From Ambrosia x helenae (lineage: Eukaryota > Streptophyta > Magnoliopsida > Asterales > Asteraceae): a DNA stretch of 64,000 nt. The stretch covers positions 716,413-780,412 of the forward strand of contig JAUTDX010007104.1 in the NCBI GenBank assembly GCA_030844895.1, written 5' to 3'. Both the position numbers and the translations under genes were made by a program. Each line of letters starts with the position of its first letter. Position 1 is the stretch's first letter. The notes below the pieces were generated by a model. That model had not been told where the DNA came from. It made no database searches and saw only the letters and a program-made list of their open reading frames with translations. Below, piece by piece: positions 32,045-42,300 of the stretch.

Positions 32045-33409
32045 GACCCACCGTAGTGGGGCGTTATTTACCTATTTTTTTTGAAAATAGTGCCCCAAAC
32101 ATCAATACACCCGGGCGCTATTCTTCAAAAATCACCGGGGCTTTATAAAAACAACGCCAAACCACAAATCAACCAACCAATCAAACTTTGACACGTGGCC
32201 GAGGGAAAGGAAACGGTCAAAAAATTGACCGTTGGGACATGCATTTTTTTGAACGGTAACATTATTTTTTTTAAAAACTTATATATACACAACACAATAT
32301 ACAAACACACATACAACATACAACACTTTCCAAACTAAAAACCACACACCACCCACAAACTAAAATACAAAACATGTATCCATATGGTTCACCGTTCGGG
32401 GTCCCGGGTCGACCGGGTGCGAGGCCAAACACTATTACTCCGCTGCCACCCAATTGGGGCGAGTTTGACGCGAACACAATGCAATACGCGCAACTTCTTG
32501 GCATGCCCGGTCAATTTTATCCGGGCCCAAACATGTCCGCTCAATTTTGAGACATAGTCCTAAGTGGGCTGATGTACCGCCTATGGGGTCGGGTAGTGGG
32601 CGCAAGATTAGGAGAGGAAGAGGATCAGGAGGAGGAGGACCATCAAAACGAAGCAAAACCACCTCCACGTCGCGAGATCCGGATACACCGACATCCGATG
32701 CTCGCTTTGTGAGTTTAGATGATCCTGTTGATTTGGAGGATGAGGAGGAGGAGGAGGAGTTTGATATTCCAAGACCACCCGGTAGACGATCAAAAAAGGG
32801 TGGCAAGGCGGAGTCGTCTTCGACAGGAGGTGGTGCATCGAGGGAGGAGTTTGATGAAATGAATCGACGACTACAGGATCTTCGCGACCTCGGCCAAAGA
32901 CGTTTGCAAACTATGGACCAAAGAGTGGCCGATAATAAAAGGTTCGTCGACATTCAAGAGGTGAGGCAAAGGGAAAAGGACATTGAGTTTTTGTCCAAAC
33001 CGATCGACCACCTCGAGGGAGAAGCCCTACTCCTCGCGATACATCATAGGCAACAAATCCTTGCAAAATATAACCTCCAGTAATTTATTTAAGTTGTTTG
33101 TTTTTTTTTTAATTTGGTATTGTAATTTATTTAAGTTGTTTGTTTTTTTTAATTTAATTAATATTAGTTGTGTGTTTTTATTATTATTTGTAATTTTTTT
33201 TATTTTTATTTGTCTTTTATTTTAATTATTTTGAATTAAAAGATTAAAAAAATAATAAAAAAAATCAACCAATCACAATCAGGGGCTTTATAAATAAAGC
33301 CCTACCACTACACCTATTTTTCAGTTTCTCTCTCCACGCTGACTCAGCAGCCACGTGAACCAATCAGAAAGGGGGACTTTCTAAATAAAGCCCCCCACTA
33401 CGCATGGTC
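32045..33409 (+). mobile_element. PIF/Harbinger element, internally deleted, 1365 bp
   Basis: The left terminus GACCCACCGTAGTGGGGCG and the complement of the right terminus GACCATGCGTAGTGGGGGGC are inverted repeats. Both sides are flanked by TTA (32042-32044 and 33410-33412). The subterminal parts share GGGGCTTTATAAA-like words. It contains a broken accessory reading frame (32374-33083) and no DDE transposase, so it is non-autonomous. Confidence 0.9.
32374..33083 (+). pseudogene. Harbinger ORF1-like protein, frameshifted and lacking its Myb-like domain
   Basis: The first frame (ATG at 32374) reads MYPYGSPFGVPGRPGARPNT and EFDANTMQYAQLLGMPGQFY, then stops at 32548. A second frame covering 32547-33083 has a basic segment (SGRKIRRGRGSG, PSKRSKTTSTSR), an acidic run (DLEDEEEEEEFD) and a heptad-like C-terminus ending IHHRQQILAKYNLQ. 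Plant PIF/Harbinger elements encode a Myb/SANT-like ORF1 that helps the transposase bind DNA. Here the N- and C-terminal parts are present, but no tryptophan-spaced Myb/SANT helices lie between them, consistent with an internal deletion near the frameshift. Assignment to ORF1 is inferred from context and composition. Confidence 0.55.
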
Positions 33410-33489
33410 TTACCACCCACTATTTATTTTCTCAATCTGCTTACCGCTCACTATTCATTTTTTATAGGCAATGGGGACTTTTATTACTC

Positions 33490-33670
33490 AAAAACATTAA
33501 GACCACACAAAAGAAGTGACAACCTAAAAAACATACAGTAAAAAATATAAAAGAAAAACATTCAGACCACACAAAAGATGCTACAACCTAAAAAAACATA
33601 CAGTAAAAAACAGAAAAGAAAAACATTCAGACCACACAAAAGATGTGATAGCCCAAAAAAAACATAGTGT
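33490..33670 (+). repeat. three tandem units of about 60 bp
   Basis: ACATTAAGACCACACAAAAGA-like and ACATACAGTAAAAAA-like phrases recur three times in order (near 33495, 33560 and 33628). This is probably the 3' untranslated part of the adjoining LINE fragment, which reads toward lower coordinates. Confidence 0.7.
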
Positions 33671-33720
33671 AAAGAAAAGAAAATAAAAACAGAAACATAC
33701 TGCATTAACGCATTCAAAAC

Positions 33721-33978
33721 TTAAACCATAAAATCAAACTTTTGCCACTCGTTCCATGATACGCCCTTGAACTTTGAGTTCGATATGTGTATCAGATAAT
33801 TGTATGTCACCTCCTTAATTTCTTCAATGATTTTGTGTCTGTTTATATTTATACCTTGAAATCTCGTTCTATTTCTTGTGTTCCAAATACTCCATGATGT
33901 TATAACGTAAATGGCATGAATTATTCTCTTCTTGTTTAACGAAGCTGCCAGTCCTCCACCCCCCCCCCCCCCCCCCAC
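33721..33978 (-). pseudogene. L1-type LINE C-terminal fragment
   Basis: The minus strand reads NKKRIIHAIYVITSWSIWNT and RNRTRFQGININRHKIIEEI, ending VSWNEWQKFDF. The SWSIWNTRN core is the conserved tail after the zinc-binding domain of plant L1-like ORF2 proteins. Only the last 80 or so codons remain. A run of C bases (about 33959-33976) and then T bases (33981-33995) marks the truncated upstream border. Confidence 0.7.
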
Positions 33979-33995
33979 CCTTTTTTTTTTTTTTA

Positions 33996-35400
33996 TAAAG
34001 GTGGACTTTAAAAAATTATAATACTAGTAAAATCATTATCTTTAAATATACTAAACTTAGAAATTATTTAGTTTTATATAATTAGTAACAGGTTTTTTTT
34101 TGTTTTTATTTTGTTTTTGATAGCTTGAATGTTTGCTACTACGATTTAATGTAACTTTCATGACCCGACCCTTGTAATCTAACTCATTTTTTTCCTCCAA
34201 GAAATTCATCAAACTTTACAAATACACGTCCAACATAATCCACCACGTATACATGCTTGGTGACTTAGTGACCACGTAGTATAAACTACAAGGCGATGAC
34301 GTGCACAACTTTATACCTCAAGGACAACTTAATTAACTGAATATAACACATACCATAATGCTCTTTAATAAAGAAATTAATTAGATAAAGTGGTCCTCAA
34401 TTTTGTGTTTAAATTTCAACTTATGACCCTTTTGTTTTAAAACCCGAAAACCAAGAAATCCGGGTCAGGTATAAAGAGGAGGGGTCAACTATGAGGTTAG
34501 TTAATCATAAGATTTTCTATCGATACGAGTACATGGATGTTAAGATGGTATTATAAATGATATATCCCACTAGTACCCTGCTAACCAATAACGATAGATT
34601 AACATAATACAATAGCATCGAATAGAACACACCTTGTACTTGGCAGTTGATTTCCAAATATTATAATAAGAATAATTTCATATATACACACAAAAACTTG
34701 TATAAAATCATATTTATCAAAACATAAAAGTTAATATCAAATTACCTTCAAAATATTTACAAAAAATAACACCCTTATTTTTTTTAACTTTACAATTTGA
34801 AGTCCTAAATCCTAATTTTAAGTGAATGATATAAATGTTTAAAATTTGAAAATGAATATAATCCATACTATAAGTTTTTATAAGTCTCCTATGATATTAT
34901 ACTAAATTTTTAAGAAATAATCACCTCTATGCCTTAGCGATATTAAGACTTTATCTTTTAAGAGGCGAGGGCTCAATCCTAAAGGTGGTTAAACAATACA
35001 GTTTAATAGTTGAAATACTGAGTTTGGAGCATTTACAATGGTAGAGATGATTTGGATTCCAAATCACCACCACACAATGTCACATCATTCCAAACTATAA
35101 ACCTTTTCACACCAACTTTTTTCCATAACCATAACCATAACCATTCTATGTCTCCACCTCATCACATACTTTTCCTTTTATTTATTTATATAAAAAGTTA
35201 GAATTGCCCACCATATTCCAAACCAAACCCGTCCACTCTGCCAAACCAATCCCTTCCAAACCACCAATCGGACCACCACCACAATGGCACCCATCCACTT
35301 CCATCATCCGCTCCCCCTCTATTGTAGATTTTCTTAAAAAAACGAAAACAAAAATGAAAGAGTATAAAGGTGATTTTTTTTTGTAATAATACTTAATTTT
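33996..35400. other. intergenic; possible small MITE near 35036-35330
   Basis: No gene is supported. TTTACAATGGTAGAG near 35033 and CCTCTATTGTAGAT near 35316 are inverse-complementary over about 12 bp with one gap. The interior is rich in CCAAACCA words, so a MITE is possible. The remainder is AT-rich. Confidence 0.35.
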
Positions 35401-35412
35401 TATTTCGACAAA

Positions 35413-36070
35413 AGGGCAAATTACATAAGGATAGCAGGTAGTCGGGCAACAAGCTGCGCCGCCACCCCCTTTTGAATAGAGAACCCTAATCTAGAGAATA
35501 CAAATCCTTGCCCTTGGGGAGTCGAGAAGTTGCTGTGGACCACCCTTTGGACTCTCATCAGAAACCTGATTGCTTCCGGTGCCAATGAGCCAAAAGTGTC
35601 AAAAGCCAGAGGGACAAAAGCATGTTGGTTATCCTCGCATGCTTTAACGTGCTTTGCCACCTTGTTCGACTCTGCTCTAAGTACCGCTTGCCCCGCCACG
35701 AACCCACTCTCCCTGAATCCCGCTAAAGGCGACACACCCGTAAGGTCCACGCATGCGTGTTTCCCACCTTCCCAACCAAACACAAGCAGGTCAGCCGGAC
35801 GTAAAGTGGACCTCCCTTCTGCCGGGTCTGTAAGAAAGTTAACTGGGGCTCTTTCTTTGCCGAGATCCCTGCTCGTCTAAGAATATCCATTAAAACGTCC
35901 CGAACGAAATCGTGCCTGTACTTAAACCTCGGTAACTCTCTACAATGGAGGGCATGCTCCCCATATTTATCCAAACACGCTTTACGGCAAACCGGACATG
36001 TTTTGTCATCCGGGAAAATGGGAATCATCAAACGGTATTTAAGGATTGCTCTATATTCTACCACTGACAT
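35413..36070 (-). pseudogene. retroelement C-terminal zinc-binding and nuclease-like region, copy B
   Basis: Reading down from 36070 the minus strand encodes MSVVEYRAILKYRLMIPIF, then CPVCRKACLDKYGEHALHCR with a following RHDFVRDVL. After a frame change it continues WEGGKHACVDLTGVSPLAG and KHVKACEDNQHAFVPLAFDT, ending SIQKGVAAQLVARLPAIL. The C..C...H....C cluster is a zinc-binding module, and D-LTGVSP next to a GGKHA strand resembles the PD-(D/E)XK-type nuclease seen at the end of some retroelement polyproteins. That assignment is inference. One frameshift near 35780 separates the parts. Copy A lies at 15041-15300. Confidence 0.55.
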
Positions 36071-36146
36071 TCGTTGCCCCAGTCCTTCGATAGGGATAAC
36101 TGTAAAATAACTGACATTCGTTGCCCTAGTCCTTCGATAGGGATAA
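36063..36146 (+). repeat. imperfect 48-bp tandem duplication
   Basis: ACTGACATTCGTTGCCCCAG and TCCTTCGATAGGGATAA occur twice in a row with one C/T difference in the first part (36063-36098 and 36111-36146). The duplication lies at the upstream edge of the retroelement fragment. Confidence 0.8.
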
Positions 36147-36315
36147 AGGTAAATATACTAAAAAAAAGTAAAATAATATAAAGTTAGGTATCCCTAAAGT
36201 CTTTTAGCATAAATATAGGGACCATATATGTATATTCATCAAAAATAATAAAGAAGCAAATCAAAGCTCATAAGGTTTCACCTTCCTAAAACCCTCACTT
36301 TAATCCACAACTGCA

Positions 36316-39300
36316 ATGGGGTTTTAGGACTCACAACCAAACGATTCAATACATTTTTTCATATAAATCATAGAATAATTTCATATAATTATACACAAAC
36401 GCCGGTCCGATTATTATCATCAAATTACTCAAACGCCGGTCCGATTTTGCCGGTTTTAATCGTCGGTGCCGGTCCGGTTGGACTCGTTCTCTCCGTTCTT
36501 CTTACTAAATTAGGTATTATTTTACAATGCAAATGTATTTAATTAATTAATATTATTCGTTTATATATTACTGTTTAATGCGTATGCAATGTTTGATCAT
36601 ATGTTCTTCACTTACATATTGCTTGTTGCCCGACCGCCACGTCAGCACGCCACATTATTCCCGACCTCTACGCCGGTTCGATTTTTCCGGTTTTAATTAA
36701 CGCGATCAAGTCTGCTTTGTCTGTCCGAGCAATCCGGACTTAGTCCGCTTTGTAGCGGTGGAGATGTTGTTAATGTTTGCTGAAAGTTTGAGTAGATGTA
36801 TTTGATCTGTAGTGAGATGTATGAATCATTAATGTTTAGATAGAGGTTGAATTAGTCATGAAATTTTGATGAATATTTTAGAATTTGTGATGCAGTTGTA
36901 TTCGATTGACGTTATTCGTTTATTGGTTTATGTTACCGTTTGATGCGTATGAAATGTTGAAATAGAGAAGCGTTTAATCATGAGTTTCTTCACTTACATA
37001 TTGCTTGTTGTTGATTGTGGTCATTAATGTTTGTTGAGGATTAGATTTAGATTGATTTGATATGGTTTAAGATATATGAATCATAATCGTCTTTAGGTTA
37101 TATTCGTCATGATATTTTGATAAAATTTTATTATAAAATTTGAATTCAAGAATTTAATTTTTGACCCTGTTTTTTAGGTATTAAGTGTGCAGTTGTGGAA
37201 AGAAGCAATGAATTCTCCAAACATCCACAAGCACATTTTATCAACAATAGGTCTATGGAGGTTTGTTGTTTATGTTAATTAAGCATTAAAATAGTTGATT
37301 AAAGAAGTTGAAGTATGATTGAAATTGTGCATATGTGCTTTGTTTTGATGTAGATTTATTTGTCAGATTTTTCGCAAATTAGATGGCTTGGCTGAGGAAA
37401 TTCAAAGGTCTCAGCCACCTGTAGAACTTTGGAGGAAGTTTATATACTGCACATCATTGACTGGTTCTGTTATAGGGTCGGTAGACCATATGCAAACTCA
37501 AGGTAAGGCTTTATAGTTAATTCTATCAGTTAACGGTTCATGCAGATTATTGTTGTTAACGTAGGGTGATTTTCAGAAAGCAAATTTTGGTATGGCCCAT
37601 GTATCACCAACATTTTCTGACACATTTACTCTCAATGAGCCATTGAGCCATAGTAATATCGTATGAGGATAAACTGGTTTAGTGACGTTTAAGGGCTTGA
37701 AAGTAGGACTAATTGGCAAAAACTGATTGGCTCTTGAGGATGGTTAAGTATTTAGTTTTAGGTATATATTGATTAGCAGGCGGAATTTATTGTACTCCAT
37801 GGCGTATGGGGTTAAACATATACTTTATAATTGCTTTATTTATAAACTTCAGTTTATTATAACATAAAACAATAATAATTTAGTAGGGTATTCACTATTG
37901 AATTTTCTTTTGTTGAAAGTATAACTTGTATGTAAAGATGGAAATTTTGACCAATTTACTATGAGCATGTCAACATGGGTTATGTTTGATTTCTAATTGA
38001 TGAAATTGGTTGAAAGCTGTCTGAAGTGTTTTTTAAGGCATACAACCTACTAAGGGGTGTTTGGGATTGATTATTCAAAACAGATTATGCGTTTTGAAAA
38101 AGCAGGGGTGGAGCTGCTTATAGATTATTGCGTTTTGGTAGCCTAAAAAACTGATTATCTGCGTTTTCAAAACGCAATCCCAAACACTAAAAACTGATTA
38201 TCTACGTTTTCAAAACGCAATCCCAAACACCCTCTAAATCACTCTATTTTAACATTGTGATTATTACTGTTTTCGACCCAAACCCATTTGGACCCTTTAC
38301 CCTACCTGCCCATGTTACCATCTCTCATGTTAGTCTTGTGATCTCTCAAGTGGTATTGTTCTCTCATGTGCAGATTTTGACCAGATTGTCAGCCCAGTAT
38401 CTGTGGCCCATTTCTCACAATACAAACTGAATGCATTGCTAATCAAACAACTTGAAGCCATTGGATTCACGATTCGTGGTCACGAGGCGTTGAATCATAG
38501 ACAATTGGCGGAAAGGGAGATATTGATGGGACACACTTGTATATCAGTTGAACCTACTGATGACTATATTAAACGTAACCACATCTTGTGTTGAGGAAGG
38601 GATGCACATAGAGAATCAGATCCCTTGTAGATTCTTAGTTGGCGCTGATGGTGCAGGAAGTACAATCAGAAATCTGATTGGAATAGAAATGAGAGGTGAA
38701 AAAGACATTCAAAAGCTTGTTAGTGTCCATTTTTTAAGTAAAGAACTTGGGCAGTATTTAATGTATGAGAAACCTGGTATGCTATTTTTATTTTTAATCC
38801 TGGAGCCATTGGAGTTCTTGTTGCTCATGATTTGAAACAAGGAGAATTTATATTGCAGGTTCTGGAATTTTGTCTTTTGTCTTTTTCATTCTTTTATGTA
38901 TTTTTTTGAAAATTTATAGTTTATAATGCAATGGTGTCTGAAACATGGTATTTGTTTTTATGATACTTGTTTACAGATGCCGTTCTATCCTCCGCAACAA
39001 AAATTTGAGGATTTTACATCTGAGGTACTTTCTTTCCTTAATGTAATTGTTAACATTTGCATGATATTAAATAGACCTTTAAAGAAAAGATATATAGCCC
39101 TTAAACCTCTGCTCTTGGAGAATTTCAACCTTTTCATCTAGTACATGCAAACTGCAAGAATTCTCAAGTGGAAGATGGCGGGTCTTGCATTGGGTAAGAA
39201 AGTGTAGGTTGAAACGCACCGGTTGGGTTGACTCGCAAAGACTTTTGTCCAGTTTTTTTTTTTTTTTTTTTTAGTAAGTGGTTAGTATGTTTAATATTAC

Positions 39301-42300
39301 AAAAGCAATATTGTTACAATAGTAATCTAAATATTTGAGTTAAACGGTTTAGGTGGCTGTATGCATTAAAGAACTACACTACTTCTACCTGGTTGACATG
39401 TTTCCCTTTTAGTTGAATTTTTTTGACATATTCGTGTGAGATGAAACACAACCCACCCAAATTGACGTATGTTGCAAGTATATGGATCAAAATTGCCACT
39501 TCTATTTTGAACCCCTATTAATCTTTCTCACTTGTCCAAAATGGGATAAAGTTGGTGTCACAACCTTTTACTAGTAATAAAAACCAGATTGATTAGTTTT
39601 TCTTGCGCATGTAGTTTTAAAAATTTATTTCCTGAAACATCTTCAACTTCTTGTAGACATGTAAGAGGTTAATCTTCAAATTAGTAGGGCATGAGCTGGC
39701 AGACATCAATGTAGTGGACATAAAACCATGGTTATGCATGCTGAAGTTGCTGAGAAGTATCTTGCCTGTGAGAACCGTATAATACTAGCTGGTGATGCTG
39801 CTCATCGGTTTCCTCCAGCTGGTGGTTTTGGTATGCAGATTTTATTTCTTTTTCTTTTTGCTGTGAAAATATAGGTAATATTCCTCGTAAACCGAAGGGA
39901 GTTTGTTGTTTTTAGCTGGCCCTGATGTTCTAACATGCATTTGATTCAGTGGTAACATGTTAAATGCCTTGAATCATAACTTGAATTAACTGAAGTCTTG
40001 CTTCCTGTTGGTTTGGAGCCCAGCCTCTGGAAGGTTTTGGAGTAGAGGCGCTCAAAAAAATAAAAAGCCCTAGACCAACCTGACACTGCTCCCCAAAGCC
40101 TAGTCCTACAAGGCCCGTTTGACAGTCTCTAGGTCCAGTTATGCCTGCCGGTTCATAATAGTCCTTGAATCTGAACATAAAGCCTACAAACTGTATCTTT
40201 TGAGAAAATAAATAGATACGCTTCTATTTCTATTGCATTCAATATCTTTTAACCTTTTCATTTCAATAAAATAAATACGAGAGGTATTATTTAAAGAAAA
40301 CTGTTACATAAAGATTATTTTAGTACATGATCAAACTATGTTGTAAATTAAACACTGTCAAATTATATTGTTGATAAAACATTGTTAAATTTTACCAAAA
40401 ACTTAAAAAATAAAATGAAACATAATAAATAAACCAAATAGAAACAATTCCACTCTTTAAAATATAAAAATCCATGCCTACTTAGAACTTAGGAGTGGTT
40501 GAGCTGGATCCCTGAATCGCCTGGTTCACTGAATGTTGGGTACCTGGCTCGGTACCCAGGATAGGTCTCATCTGGTTTTTGTGCATTTCTATACTAGAGT
40601 GTATTCGAACCCATAGTTGTTTAATAGCGACCATAGCGCCCGCTATAACGAATAGCGTAGCGTAGCGCTCATGTGTCGCTATATGGTTGATAGCGACAAA
40701 TAGCGAGATTTTTCTATTTTTAGTATTTTTTTTTTTTTTTTTGTTAAATATTCATATAAAGCATCTCTAAAAAGTTCTTCTAGTGTATCGCTAAACATGA
40801 AATAGCGCCCGCTATTTCATCGCTATCGCTACGTAGCGTATCGGTAGCTTGTCGCTATCGTCCGCTATTCGCTATTAACAACTATGTTCGAACCGTTGTC
40901 CTAGTAAGACTACATTTGTACTAGAGTCTAAAAATATTCCATTTACTGTAAGGCTAGGGAAATGGTTTTCCTTGTGTATTCTCTACTTCGTATTGTTTAC
41001 TAATAATTCATTTACTTATTGTTTTGGGATAAGTGTGTGTAAATGTCATCCATGTATTCAACCTTTTTCATTAAGGTCTCCTTTTATAGGCCACCCAAGT
41101 ATGTGTCCTGATTCTTCTACACCAAATTTTGCCAAAACATGTATAATGACAGAAAAATCCCTTTAAAAGTTGGGAAGACAAAAGTACCCTTGTATTAATG
41201 TATCAAATAGCAGTGATTGGATGTAAAAAATCTGAGAGATTATGTCATTTTAAAATTTTGGCATGTTTATGGTCTGATTTTGCATAAATGAAAACCAAAT
41301 AAATACTTGGGTGACCTACAAATAGTGTCAATATTTGGTTGGCCTTGATGAAAAAAGTTGAATACTTGGGCGCCTTCACATACACTCTCCATGATATTTC
41401 TTAGATTATGATTTGTAGTGCTATTGGCATATGTAAATATCAATTGATAAGCTTTTAATTAATGCAGGATGAATACTGGAATTCAAGATGCTCATAACCT
41501 TGCATGGAAACTGGCTGCAATCATCAAGGGTATCGCTCCGATGTCTATTCTTCCACTTATGAGATGGAGCGTAAGCCGGTACTTTTCCCTGTAGTTTTTC
41601 TATCCCATAAAAATTCCAATATTTGAGTTCATGCTCTTTTGTTAAGAAGCTGACTCTTTGTCAAGTACCTGTATTAAAGAGAAGCAAAGTAAACCTTGTT
41701 CACACCAAATCAGTACTAGTTTACTTTTAATGATCATAATGGTCAAACAGATACATTTATAATCTAGAATCTTGCCAAAAAGTAGAGGTGGCAAGTTCGA
41801 CCCGTAAACTCATGAATAAGGACAGCTTAGGTTATATTTAATCTCAAATGGGTCAATTAAACAAGCTGGATAAAATGGAAATGGGTTGAAAGTCGTACCC
41901 ACAGTGATTTTTGAATGATACAACTTCCAAAATCACTGATGTGGAAACTGTTTTTTTTGCTGATGTGGATACCCTATAGTCTCTTTTGCTGACCCTAATA
42001 AACTGACATTTCCTGTAACCCTGGCATTAAAAAGTCATTGATGTCAACAAAAGAATCCACCTGTATTTACTTTGACTGTACAAATAAGTGGCATTAACCG
42101 TTAATTTCACAGGTTTAGATAAATATAGCAATTTCAGGAACTTTTATAATACAAATTCTGGTGAGGGGTTTTTCGTACAAAATGAGAAACATAGTTTGTT
42201 ATGGTATTATCAACCACAATTTAAGCTTAATATGATTATTTGACTGGCAGATTGCACTCTTCAATACTGACCTCAGCCTCCAAAATTTCCAAGCAGCAAT

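Noticed and set aside
32435..32953. 172-codon minus-strand frame
   Set aside because: It is a Ser-rich shadow of the acidic and basic repeats of the Harbinger accessory frame.
40500..40620. GAACC-rich stretch as a separate repeat
   Set aside because: It is explained by the TTCGAACC target-site duplication of the adjacent MITE and ordinary intron sequence.
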